DNA of 64,000 nt from Flavobacterium sp. NRK1 (GTDB lineage Bacteria; Bacteroidota; Bacteroidia; Flavobacteriales; Flavobacteriaceae), in assembly GCF_024054175.1 (NCBI RefSeq), contig NZ_JAMXLA010000001.1, positions 124,001 through 188,000 of the forward strand, read 5' to 3'. This document shows positions 8,946-16,914 of the stretch, piece by piece; position 1 is the first letter of the stretch, and the number at the start of each line of letters is the position of its first letter. Below the pieces are notes generated by a model. The model was not told where the DNA came from. It worked only from the letters and a program-made list of their open reading frames with translations, and did no database searches. Made by a program: the position numbers and the translations under genes.

Positions 8946-9821
8946 ATGAAAAAAGAGGAAAAATTAATTCTTTATATTCCTTTTGGAATAATTATAATCA
9001 CACTCCTTGCATATATAATTAAGGGGCATATTACTTTTTATGATATAAACTTTGATAAGCTAGATGCTTTTGGTGGATTTATTGGTGGACTAGTCGGTAC
9101 TTCTTTAACAATAGTCGCCACATTATATATTTATAGAACATTCCATGCACAAAAAGAAGAGCTCGCATCACAAAAAGAAGAGCTCAAAATTCAAAAAGAA
9201 TTAATTGCTCAACAGCAATTTGAAACAACCTTTTTCAACTTATTTAATATTCATTTAGAACTCAAGAAAAATATTAATTATAATACTGAAAATAGTATAT
9301 CTAAAACAAATTTTGAGTCAATAGTAAATGGAATACAATTTTTTGAATTTGTTCATGATGACTTTAGAAATGTATGGAAATATGAACATAATATGTCACC
9401 ATCACCTATAATTAAAATTCATGATATTAAAGAACAGATGGATAATTCCGATTTTTCCGGATTATTTTTTAGCGATAACATCACAAACGAAAAACTAATA
9501 CAGGATATCAAATTTAAGTACCAAATTTTATTTCAATATTATAAGAATTATTTAGGTCCATATTTTAGAAATCTTTACCATTTATTGAAATATATAAATA
9601 ATAACTGTCCTAATAACTTAAGTAAAAAACAATATGCTGATGTATTACAATCCCAAATGAGTTTTTCGGAATCAGTACTTCTATTTTATAATTCTTTCGA
9701 ATTTGATAAGATGCGAGAACAAATTAAAAGTTTTGATTTTTTAGAAAATATGCATACATCAAATCTTTTTGAATTAAGGCATAACAACTTAAGTGATTTA
9801 GGTAAAATTAAAAGCGATTAA
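8946..9821 (+). CDS. AbiC-like putative phage abortive-infection membrane protein
   Basis: A 291-residue protein resembling the putAbiC family, named for the lactococcal abortive-infection protein AbiC. Two N-terminal membrane helices (about residues 7-26 and 40-65) are followed by a short coiled coil with QKEEL repeats (about 69-92). The conserved core motifs FETTFFNLFNIHLE, GPYFRNLYHLLKYI and a final block YADVLQSQMSFSESVLLFYN then appear. The family is thought to abort phage infection; the mechanism is not known. The ATG is the base after the fadN stop, and fadA begins ten bases after its end, so it must be read from the fad transcript. It is far more AT-rich than its neighbours: 8 G/C in 60 bases at 9241-9300 against 28 in 60 at 8401-8460. 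This points to transfer. Confidence 0.82.
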   Translation: MKKEEKLILYIPFGIIIITLLAYIIKGHITFYDINFDKLDAFGGFIGGLVGTSLTIVATLYIYRTFHAQKEELASQKEELKIQKELIAQQQFETTFFNLFNIHLELKKNINYNTENSISKTNFESIVNGIQFFEFVHDDFRNVWKYEHNMSPSPIIKIHDIKEQMDNSDFSGLFFSDNITNEKLIQDIKFKYQILFQYYKNYLGPYFRNLYHLLKYINNNCPNNLSKKQYADVLQSQMSFSESVLLFYNSFEFDKMREQIKSFDFLENMHTSNLFELRHNNLSDLGKIKSD

Positions 9822-9831
9822 TAATTTAGAC

Positions 9832-11019
9832 ATGAAAACAGCATATATAGTAAAAGCATACAGAACAGCCGTAGGTAAAGCACCTAAAGGAGTGTTTCGC
9901 TTTAAAAGGCCTGACGAACTGGCTGCTGAAACCATACAGTTCATTATGAATGAACTGCCTGATTTCGACAAAACAAGAATTGATGACATAATGGTAGGTA
10001 ATGCAATGCCGGAAGCTGAGCAGGGTTTAAACTTTGCACGTCTTATTTCCCTTATGGGACTTAAAATTGACGATGTGCCGGGTGTTACCGTAAACCGTTA
10101 TTGTGCATCGGGACTGGAAACCATTGCCATGGCTACTGCTAAAATACAATCCGGTATGGCCGATTGTATTATTGCGGGAGGTGCAGAAAGCATGAGTTAT
10201 ATACCAATGGGTGGTTACAAACCTGTACCTGATTATCAGGTTGCTAAAAATGGACATGAAGATTATTACTGGGGAATGGGTCTTACTGCAGAAGCTGTTG
10301 CAAAACAGTTTAACGTAAGCCGTGAAGATCAGGATCTTTTTGGATACAACTCACATCAAAAAGCACTTAAAGCTCAGGCAGAAGGCAGATTTGATAAACA
10401 AATTGTACCTATTACAATTGAGCAGGTTTATGTAGATGAAAATGGTAAAAAAGCAACTAAAAGCTATACAGTTACTAAAGATGAAGGACCAAGAGCCGAT
10501 ACTTCTTTAGAAGCTTTGGGTAAACTTAGACCTGTATTTGCTGCCGATGGTAGTGTTACCGCTGGAACCTCATCGCAAATGAGTGATGGGGCTGCTTTTG
10601 TAATGGTGATGTCTGAAGATTTAGTAAAAGAGTTAAATCTTGAACCTATTGCCAGAATGGTTAGCTATGCTGCTGCCGGTGTAGAACCAAGAATTATGGG
10701 TATAGGCCCTGTAAAAGCAATTCCGAAAGCTTTAAAGAAAGCCGGATTACAATTAAAAGATATTGAACTTATAGAACTTAACGAGGCATTTGCATCGCAA
10801 TCGCTGGCTGTTATGCGTGAACTTGATATAAACCAGGATATAGTAAACGTAAATGGCGGTGCTATTGCGTTAGGACATCCACTAGGTTGTACAGGCGCCA
10901 AATTATCAGTTCAGTTATTTGATGAAATGAAACGTCGTGGCAACCAAAACAAATACGGCATCGTAACAATGTGTGTAGGTACCGGACAGGGTGCAGCGGG
11001 AGTTTATGAAATACTTTAG
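9832..11019 (+). CDS. fadA: Acetyl-CoA C-acyltransferase (3-ketoacyl-CoA thiolase)
   Basis: A 395-residue thiolase that cleaves 3-ketoacyl-CoA with CoA to release acetyl-CoA, the last step of the beta-oxidation cycle. The active-site cysteine lies in NRYCASGLETIAMA; the second signature is NVNGGAIALGHPLGCTGAK, with the catalytic His in GHPLG; the C-terminal cysteine is in MCVGTGQGAAGVYE. Length and motifs fit the degradative thiolase group. In the ancestral fadNAE order it would follow fadN directly; here the AbiC-like gene lies between. The next gene is again an inserted one (the four-helix-bundle gene). Confidence 0.93.
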   Translation: MKTAYIVKAYRTAVGKAPKGVFRFKRPDELAAETIQFIMNELPDFDKTRIDDIMVGNAMPEAEQGLNFARLISLMGLKIDDVPGVTVNRYCASGLETIAMATAKIQSGMADCIIAGGAESMSYIPMGGYKPVPDYQVAKNGHEDYYWGMGLTAEAVAKQFNVSREDQDLFGYNSHQKALKAQAEGRFDKQIVPITIEQVYVDENGKKATKSYTVTKDEGPRADTSLEALGKLRPVFAADGSVTAGTSSQMSDGAAFVMVMSEDLVKELNLEPIARMVSYAAAGVEPRIMGIGPVKAIPKALKKAGLQLKDIELIELNEAFASQSLAVMRELDINQDIVNVNGGAIALGHPLGCTGAKLSVQLFDEMKRRGNQNKYGIVTMCVGTGQGAAGVYEIL

Positions 11020-11022
11020 ATA

Positions 11023-11054
11023 TTATTTTAAATGATGAATTTTAAATTTTAAAT
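11023..11054 (+). repeat. Left inverted repeat of the four-helix-bundle cassette
   Basis: 32 bases beginning TTATTTTAAATGATG. Its reverse complement occurs at 11408-11439 with a single A/G difference. The repeat is AT-rich but not simple sequence, since GATGA and TTTTAAA blocks are kept in order. Confidence 0.85.
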
Positions 11055-11056
11055 GA

Positions 11057-11413
11057 ATGAAGGATAATATTATAGCAGTAAAAACTTTTGAGTTTTCATT
11101 AAACATTATTAACCTTTATATACAGTTAAAAAAAGAAAATGAATTCATCATTTCCAAACAATTATTGAGATGTGGCACAAGCATAGGCGCTAACGTTGAA
11201 GAAGCAATCGCAGCTCAGTCGAAAAAGGATTTCATAAGTAAAATGGCTATTGCATCTAAGGAAGCAAAAGTGACAAAATATTGGCTTCGGCTGCTTGACA
11301 AATCAGACTTAACACAAATTTCAGTGAATAATTATTTAATTGATATAGAACACATAATTAATATCATAACAAAAATAATAAAGACATCACAGGAGAGCAC
11401 TTTAAAAATTTAA
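11057..11413 (+). CDS. Four-helix-bundle protein (S23 / 23S rRNA intervening-sequence family)
   Basis: A 118-residue all-alpha protein of the TIGR02436 type, first found encoded in intervening sequences of 23S rRNA and related to the Avd accessory protein of diversity-generating retroelements. Signature parts are the opening TFEFSLNIINLYIQLK, the RCGTSIGANVEEAIAAQSKKDF block, and KEAKVTKYWLRLL. The fold makes a positively charged pentamer that may bind nucleic acid; the biological role is unresolved. Here it is not in rRNA but between fadA and fadE, with each end two to six bases from a long inverted repeat. No reverse transcriptase or variable repeat lies nearby, so it is not a DGR component. 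Confidence 0.88.
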   Translation: MKDNIIAVKTFEFSLNIINLYIQLKKENEFIISKQLLRCGTSIGANVEEAIAAQSKKDFISKMAIASKEAKVTKYWLRLLDKSDLTQISVNNYLIDIEHIINIITKIIKTSQESTLKI

Positions 11414-11439
11414 AATTTAGAATTCATCATTTAAAATAA
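11408..11439 (+). repeat. Right inverted repeat of the four-helix-bundle cassette
   Basis: 32 bases starting ATTTAAAATTTAG, overlapping the last codons of the gene at 11057-11413 and ending nine bases before the fadE start codon. It pairs with 11023-11054 at 31 of 32 positions, so a transcript through the region could fold into a long stem enclosing the whole gene. Confidence 0.85.
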
Positions 11440-11447
11440 AATATACT

Positions 11448-13247
11448 ATGTCAGAGGTAATAGATATAACAAGAGGAGGACAATTCCTCGTTAAAGAAAC
11501 AAAGAGTGAAGATGTCTTTACTCCTGAGGATTTTTCGGAAGAGCAGGTAATGATGCGTGATACGGTTAAAGAATTTGTTGACCGTGAAATATGGCCTAAC
11601 AAAGATCGTTTTGAGAAAAAAGATTATGCGCTTACCGAAGAAACTATGCGAAAAGCAGGTGAACTTGGTTTTCTTGGAGTAGCTGTACCTGAAGAATATG
11701 GCGGGCTTGGTATGGGCTTTGTTTCTACTATGCTTGTATGTGATTATATTTCGGGAGCTACAGGTTCATTTTCTACTGCTTTTGGTGCTCACACCGGTAT
11801 TGGCACTATGCCAATTACACTTTACGGAACCGAAGAGCAAAAACTTAAATATGTACCAAAACTTGCATCGGGGGAATGGTTTGGTGCTTACTGCCTTACT
11901 GAACCGGGTGCGGGATCGGATGCTAATTCGGGTAAAACAAAAGCCGTATTATCTGAAGATGGTACACATTATAAAATTACAGGTCAGAAAATGTGGATTT
12001 CCAATGCCGGATTTTGCAGCCTGTTCATTGTATTTGCAAGGATAGAAGACGACAAAAACATAACCGGCTTTATTGTAGAGAATGATCCTTCAAATGGTAT
12101 TTCTCTTGGTGAAGAAGAACATAAACTTGGTATTCGTGCCTCTTCTACCCGTCAGGTTTTCTTTAATGAAACCAAGGTTCCGGTAGAAAACATGCTTTCT
12201 GAGAGAGGAAACGGTTTCAAAATAGCGATGAATGCTTTAAACGTAGGCCGTATTAAACTTGCAGCAGCATGTCTCGATGCACAAAGAAGAGTAACATCAG
12301 GTGCGGCTAAATATGCCAACGAGCGTATTCAATTTAATACTCCTATTGCTAATTTCGGAGCCATACGTTCTAAACTTGCTGAAATGGCTACGAGTTGTTA
12401 TGCCGGGGAAAGCGCATGTTACAGAGCTGCAAAAAACATTGAAGACCGTATAAATGCACGCATTGCCAACGGAGAATCACATCAGGATGCAGAACTTAAA
12501 GGCGTTGAAGAATTTGCTATTGAATGTTCTATACTTAAAGTTGCTGTATCTGAAGATATACAAAACTGTTCTGATGAAGGTATCCAGATTTTTGGAGGTA
12601 TGGGCTTCTCTGAAGACACCCCTATGGAAAGCGCGTGGAGAGATGCAAGGATTGCCCGTATTTATGAGGGTACAAACGAAATTAACCGCATGCTGTCTGT
12701 AGGCATGCTGGTAAAAAAAGCAATGAAAGGGCATGTTGATCTTTTAGGCCCCGCAATGAAAGTTGCTGAAGAACTTATGGGAATACCATCATTCGATACT
12801 CCTGATTATTCTGAACTTTTTGCTGAAGAAAAAGAAATGATAGGTAAGCTTAAAAAAGCATTTTTAATGGTTGCCGGTTCGGCAGTACAAAAATATGGCC
12901 CTGCATTAGACGAACACCAGCAATTGCTAATGGCTGCGTCTGATATTCTTATCGAAATATACATGGCAGAGTCAGTTATATTGCGTACAGAGAAACTTGC
13001 TAAAAAACAAGGTGCAGACAAAGTAAAAGAACAAATTGCAATGGCAAAGCTTTATTTATATAAAGCTGTTGATATTGTAAATATAAAAGGTAAGGAAGGG
13101 ATTGCTTCTTTCTCTGAAGGTGATGAGCAACGTATGATGATGATGGGACTTAAACGATTTACAAAATATAACAATATGCCCAATGTAGTGGCGCTTAGAG
13201 AGACCATTGCAGCAAAAATTGTAAGCGAAGGTGCTTACCCATATTAA
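11448..13247 (+). CDS. fadE: Acyl-CoA dehydrogenase
   Basis: A 599-residue FAD-dependent enzyme that introduces the first double bond into acyl-CoA. The ACAD core holds GAYCLTEPGAGSDANSGKTKA (FAD/substrate loop), KMWISNAGFCSLF, and GIQIFGGMGFSEDTPMES followed by RIYEGTNEINRMLSVGM. About 180 residues beyond the normal 400-residue core form the C-terminal extension seen in the Bacillus FadE / VLCAD-like group. It closes the fadNAE operon and is followed by a terminator. Its start lies right after the right arm of the inverted-repeat element, so the leader of fadE has probably been replaced by that element. Confidence 0.92.
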   Translation: MSEVIDITRGGQFLVKETKSEDVFTPEDFSEEQVMMRDTVKEFVDREIWPNKDRFEKKDYALTEETMRKAGELGFLGVAVPEEYGGLGMGFVSTMLVCDYISGATGSFSTAFGAHTGIGTMPITLYGTEEQKLKYVPKLASGEWFGAYCLTEPGAGSDANSGKTKAVLSEDGTHYKITGQKMWISNAGFCSLFIVFARIEDDKNITGFIVENDPSNGISLGEEEHKLGIRASSTRQVFFNETKVPVENMLSERGNGFKIAMNALNVGRIKLAAACLDAQRRVTSGAAKYANERIQFNTPIANFGAIRSKLAEMATSCYAGESACYRAAKNIEDRINARIANGESHQDAELKGVEEFAIECSILKVAVSEDIQNCSDEGIQIFGGMGFSEDTPMESAWRDARIARIYEGTNEINRMLSVGMLVKKAMKGHVDLLGPAMKVAEELMGIPSFDTPDYSELFAEEKEMIGKLKKAFLMVAGSAVQKYGPALDEHQQLLMAASDILIEIYMAESVILRTEKLAKKQGADKVKEQIAMAKLYLYKAVDIVNIKGKEGIASFSEGDEQRMMMMGLKRFTKYNNMPNVVALRETIAAKIVSEGAYPY

Positions 13248-13271
13248 TAATTTCAGTTTTTAGTTTGTTAT

Positions 13272-13303
13272 AAAACCCTGCTAAAGCAGGGTTTTATTTT
13301 TTT
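13272..13303 (+). terminator. Intrinsic terminator of the fad operon
   Basis: AAAACCCTGC-TAAA-GCAGGGTTTT hairpin followed by a T-rich run, 25 bases after the fadE stop. Confidence 0.9.
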
Positions 13304-13376
13304 ATAATTTTTAGTAATGAGAATTGAGAATAAATCTGTGAACAGACGCCTAATAGTTTTATTCTCTATATAAACT

Positions 13377-13409
13377 AAAACCCCGTAATGTGATACATTA
13401 CGGGGTTTT
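13377..13409. terminator. Bidirectional terminator, 15-bp stem
   Basis: A perfect 15-bp stem (AAAACCCCGTAATGT and its complement) with a GAT loop, A-rich on one side and T-rich on the other. It ends the DUF4142/small membrane protein unit on the - strand and backs up the fadE terminator. Confidence 0.85.
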
Positions 13410-13432
13410 ATTATAATTACAGATTACCAAAC

Positions 13433-13588
13433 CTATGGGCGGTTTCTTCTTAACAGGTTAAGTACAATCATTACAACTGCCACCAAAAGCAACAAGTGAA
13501 TAAAAGCACTGCCCACATGATAAGCAAAGCTACCTAAAGCCCAAAAGATTATCAGTATTACAGCAATTATATATAATAAATTTCTCAT
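13433..13588 (-). CDS. Small lmo0937-family membrane protein
   Basis: A 51-residue protein read from an ATG at 13588. The sequence MRNLLYIIAVILIIFWALG, then HVGSAFIHLLLLVAVVMIV and the basic tail NLLRRNRP, gives two membrane helices split by a short loop and a positive cytoplasmic end. This matches the lmo0937/DUF5670 group of tiny membrane proteins, usually found near stress or general-maintenance genes; their function is unknown. It begins 18 bases after the DUF4142 gene on the same strand and is followed by a strong terminator, so the two form one transcript. Confidence 0.8.
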   Translation of the reverse strand: MRNLLYIIAVILIIFWALGSFAYHVGSAFIHLLLLVAVVMIVLNLLRRNRP

Positions 13589-13606
13589 AGCAATTTAGTT
13601 TTATAA

Positions 13607-14206
13607 CTATTTAACCGCGTCAACTTTTTCTTTAGTCATTTTAGCGTGTTCTAAATGTTTTCTTAGTTCAGGCAGCATATTAGCAGCCCACATTCTGATA
13701 TCCGGATCATTAGCTTTTTCTGAAGCTTTTTCCATTTTATCAATGGTTTTTTCATGACCATCAACCATCATATCAGCATATGCTTTATCAAAATCATGAC
13801 CCGTTTTATCATTAAGGTCTTTATAAGCATCCTGTACATTTTCTGTAGATGATTCAGGGATACTGATGTTTTTCTTAGATGCAGTTGCTTTAAGATCGGC
13901 TAATGCTTTTGAATGTGCATCTTCCATCATTTTTCCAAGAGCTTTTACATCCGGATTGGTACTTTTTGTCTGAGCCAGTTTACCAAGCTCAATTTCTTTC
14001 ATATCCACTTCTGCGGCTGCAACAAGGTAATCAGAATCACTTTCTTTTTCGTCATTTACGTCGTCAAATTTAGCTTCATTCTGGTCTTCTGCAACTTCTT
14101 TAGCGTCTTCATTTTTTGTTTCATTTTTACATGACTGAATCCCGAAAGATAAAGTTACAACTGCTGCTCCTAAAAGCGCTTTACTTAATAGTGATGTCCT
14201 TTTCAT
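13607..14206 (-). CDS. DUF4142 lipoprotein
   Basis: A 199-residue envelope protein. The N-terminus MKRTSLLSKALL plus a hydrophobic run ends in a lipobox-like GIQSC at residues 22-26, followed by an acidic Asn/Glu/Asp-rich linker. The rest is the DUF4142 ferritin-like helical domain: ELGKLAQTKSTNPDVKALGKMMEDAHSKA, then a second pair of helices with FDKAYADMMVDGHEKTIDKME. The His and Glu/Asp pairs could bind metal, but no activity is known for the family. It leads a two-gene unit with the small membrane protein gene. Confidence 0.88.
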   Translation of the reverse strand: MKRTSLLSKALLGAAVVTLSFGIQSCKNETKNEDAKEVAEDQNEAKFDDVNDEKESDSDYLVAAAEVDMKEIELGKLAQTKSTNPDVKALGKMMEDAHSKALADLKATASKKNISIPESSTENVQDAYKDLNDKTGHDFDKAYADMMVDGHEKTIDKMEKASEKANDPDIRMWAANMLPELRKHLEHAKMTKEKVDAVK

Positions 14207-14317
14207 AATAGGTTATTTTTGTATTATTAATTTGTTCTGTACGAAGTTAACCCATTAAATGGTGCATCCTTGTTATGGTTATCACAATAAGTGTTAGCAA
14301 AATACTAAAACATCGGG

Positions 14318-15523
14318 TTAGCGGTCAAAGGCAAAAAGTTCAATGTCTTTGTTTTCTTTTCCTAATATCAGGTCTGTAATCATTTCGGCAGCTATTAAAC
14401 TAAATGTAATACCATTACCTCCAAAACCTAACGCAAAATAGCTATTAGGCAGCTTGCTATACTCACCGATGTAAGGAAGCCCGTCTTTTGTAGATCCGAA
14501 AGTACCAGTCCAGACAAACTCAGGTTTAAATTTTAAATCCGGAAATATTTTATTTATATCCTTAACCAACTGTCCTGTCTTTCTTTTCATAAGCTTATCC
14601 CGCTTGTGTGGATCGCTGAAATCTTCATCCCGCCCTCCTATAAGCACCCTATTATCGGGAGTTGTACGCATATATAAGTAAGGGTTTGCCGTATTCCAGA
14701 TAAGTACTTCATCTTTCCAAAAATCACGTTCATTATATTGTTCACTTACAACGGCATAGGTAGATTGAAGGTCTACAACTTTTTTATCAATAAAATTCAC
14801 TACTTCATATCCAGTAGCATAAATCAACTTTTTAGCTTTAATGGTATGTCCTGATTCTGTTTTTAAAACTACACCATCTTTATTATGCTTTATATTGGTT
14901 ACTGGTGAACGATCAAATATATCATTAGCTTTACCTCCTTTGTGTTTATGCTGTAAAAGGCAATGTGTAAGCATATATGCATTTGTCTGCGCGCCCTGTT
15001 CAGATAGTATTGCACCTGGTGCATCAATATTAAATTCTTTCTTAAGAGCTTCTGCCTCAAGATAACGTACTTTAAAACCTGCAGCTTTTCTGGCTTCAAA
15101 TTCTTGTTTAAGTCCTTTTACATCTTTTTTATAAGCCGCATAAAAAAGACTTTCTTTTTTCTCAAAATAATCTGCTCCCCTCGCTTTTACAATTTCCCCC
15201 AGTTTATCTATAGCTTCACTGCAAAGCTGGTACGCCCGTTCTGCTTTATCTTTACCAATCATTTCTGAAAGTTTATATAGCGGAACATCTATTTCATACT
15301 GCAACAATGAGGTACTGGCACTGGTACTGCCTAAACCTATTGTCCGTGCATCTATAGTAATGCATTTTATACCTGCATTTATAAGATGGTAGCGTACCAA
15401 TGCGCCCGATATACCGGCACCTATTATAGCCACCTCAGTTTCTATATCGTGATCAAGCTTAGGAAAAGTAAACGGAAGGCCGTCTTTAATAAGCCAAAAT
15501 GGATAACCTGCCTTTAATGTCAT
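14318..15523 (-). CDS. FAD-dependent oxidoreductase (DAO family)
   Basis: A 401-residue flavoenzyme of the D-amino-acid-oxidase/DadA type. The dinucleotide fold EVAIIGAGISGALVRYHL lies near the N-terminus, followed by GLGSTSASTSLLQYEID, and the C-terminal FAD contact is FALGFGGNGITFSLIAAE. The best start is the ATG at 15523 (MTLKAGYPFW); a TTG seven codons upstream is unlikely. No signal peptide is seen. Substrates in this superfamily are amines or amino acids, but the actual one cannot be told. It stands alone, divergent from the LETM1-related gene. Confidence 0.88.
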   Translation of the reverse strand: MTLKAGYPFWLIKDGLPFTFPKLDHDIETEVAIIGAGISGALVRYHLINAGIKCITIDARTIGLGSTSASTSLLQYEIDVPLYKLSEMIGKDKAERAYQLCSEAIDKLGEIVKARGADYFEKKESLFYAAYKKDVKGLKQEFEARKAAGFKVRYLEAEALKKEFNIDAPGAILSEQGAQTNAYMLTHCLLQHKHKGGKANDIFDRSPVTNIKHNKDGVVLKTESGHTIKAKKLIYATGYEVVNFIDKKVVDLQSTYAVVSEQYNERDFWKDEVLIWNTANPYLYMRTTPDNRVLIGGRDEDFSDPHKRDKLMKRKTGQLVKDINKIFPDLKFKPEFVWTGTFGSTKDGLPYIGEYSKLPNSYFALGFGGNGITFSLIAAEMITDLILGKENKDIELFAFDR

Positions 15524-15653
15524 AATAAATTGGTTGTATAACAAAGTTATTGCATTTATTAAGTTGTAAATTTAACATCAATAAAATATAGGTTTTAATT
15601 AACGCTTGTTCAATACCTAAAAAAATGCATAGTTTTGCAACAAATATCCCACA

Positions 15654-16850
15654 ATGATAAACCCATCTGCAAGCGGCTGGATAGACAAGTTTTTTGCACA
15701 GCTAAAAAGCAAGTTACCTGTTTACGCAAATTCCCACGATTTTTACCGATCTGTGAGGGATGCAGGGTTTATATATGGCCACGTAGTATCTTTCAGTAAT
15801 ATAGATTCAAAAGAAACCAAAGGCTGGATAACTGAAGAAATTACAAAAGTTGCCCTGCTTAATACCTTATACGATGTATTCAGGCTTGTTGAAAAGCAGG
15901 ATGACACACAAAAGTTTATAGAAAAAACCATACTTTTTTATAAAGAAATGACCCCGGGAGGGTTTGATTTCTTTAAAAAGGTATTGCCTGCTTCATCACC
16001 CAGCCACGAACTCGAAGAAATTCTTGATGAGCGTATTAAAACCAACAGCAACATTATAAGCCGTAATTTTTCGCATATACTTACTAATGCCCTGCTGTTT
16101 ATGGATGTACTGGCTTTTCGTCAATATTTACTAAACAACGAGATACCTCAAAAGTACCTTAAAAAGCTTGAAGAAACAGTTATGAGTATAGTGTCGTTAG
16201 CTTTACAGGCAAAAGACAAAATATCTGACTATGATGAGTTGCTTATAAAACTGTTTGAAGCATCTGTACGTTATACTAAGTTCTCGAAGATAAATGCGCA
16301 AGACCTTGATAAACTAGAGTTGGACTATTTTACTTCTAAGCCTGAAAAAAACTATTTACTGGACATGGCGGGCATGGCTATATGGAGTGACGGTGCAGCG
16401 CAGCAAAGCGAAATTGAATTTTTATATAGTCTGGCAGCACAATTAGAGTTAAGTGATGATATTGCTGCCGAAAGTATTGCTTCTTTTGATGTGTTCATTA
16501 AACTTAACCGTAAAGAAATTCCGTTTTTTAAATATTCTAATCCGGTTAAACATTTTTACGAACATGCGTCGCAATCTGTGGTATTACTTATAAACCGTAA
16601 TAAAAACCGCCTTATAAAAGAATTATCAAATAATGGTGAGTTAATGCTGCTTCTTACTCATTCAACCCATCGTAACCTTGATGAAAAAGAAAAGAAAAAA
16701 GTAAAAAAACAATTGCTGGAAATATGCAAAACAGTACCATCGCTTACTATTTTCTTATTACCGGGCGGGAGCCTTTTATTACCCCTGCTAATAAAATTTA
16801 TTCCTCAAATGCTGCCATCAGTATTTAATGAGAATCTTGATAACGAATAA
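15654..16850 (+). CDS. LETM1-related protein
   Basis: A 398-residue protein common in Flavobacteriia and often annotated as LETM1-related biofilm-associated protein. Most of it is helical and soluble, with a TerB-like middle part (MAGMAIWSDGAAQQSEIEFLYSLAAQLELSDD read in sections). The C-terminus has a LETM1-like hydrophobic signature, LPGGSLLLPLLIKFIPQMLP, after a Lys-rich helix. In mitochondria LETM1 is an ion-exchange protein of the inner membrane; the bacterial role is unproved. It is monocistronic and divergent from the flavoenzyme gene, with a terminator right after the stop. Confidence 0.75.
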   Translation: MINPSASGWIDKFFAQLKSKLPVYANSHDFYRSVRDAGFIYGHVVSFSNIDSKETKGWITEEITKVALLNTLYDVFRLVEKQDDTQKFIEKTILFYKEMTPGGFDFFKKVLPASSPSHELEEILDERIKTNSNIISRNFSHILTNALLFMDVLAFRQYLLNNEIPQKYLKKLEETVMSIVSLALQAKDKISDYDELLIKLFEASVRYTKFSKINAQDLDKLELDYFTSKPEKNYLLDMAGMAIWSDGAAQQSEIEFLYSLAAQLELSDDIAAESIASFDVFIKLNRKEIPFFKYSNPVKHFYEHASQSVVLLINRNKNRLIKELSNNGELMLLLTHSTHRNLDEKEKKKVKKQLLEICKTVPSLTIFLLPGGSLLLPLLIKFIPQMLPSVFNENLDNE

Positions 16851-16851
16851 A

Positions 16852-16880
16852 AAAGCCGTTTCAAAAAAAGAAACGGCCTT
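16852..16880. terminator. Bidirectional terminator
   Basis: GCCGTTTC-A7-GAAACGGC hairpin with A-rich left and T-containing right flanks, between the convergent LETM1-related and carbonic anhydrase genes. Confidence 0.7.
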
Positions 16881-16914
16881 CGTTATACAAAATAAAACAA
16901 CGGTAAAACAATAA

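Larger units (their letters stand above)
11023..11439. mobile_element. Inverted-repeat-bounded four-helix-bundle cassette (IVS-like)
   Basis: A 417-bp unit lying between the fadA stop (11019) and the fadE start (11448). It consists of a left 32-bp repeat, one complete gene for an S23/IVP-type four-helix-bundle protein, and a right 32-bp repeat that is the reverse complement of the left at 31 of 32 positions. I see no clear target-site duplication and no transposase. Intervening sequences of 23S rRNA in Leptospira and others carry the same protein family between base-paired ends. The call of a mobile or processed element is inference from that likeness and from the position inside an operon. 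Confidence 0.6.

Noticed and set aside
11057..11413. Diversity-generating retroelement accessory gene (Avd)
   Set aside because: The fold is related, but no reverse transcriptase, template repeat or variable repeat is nearby.
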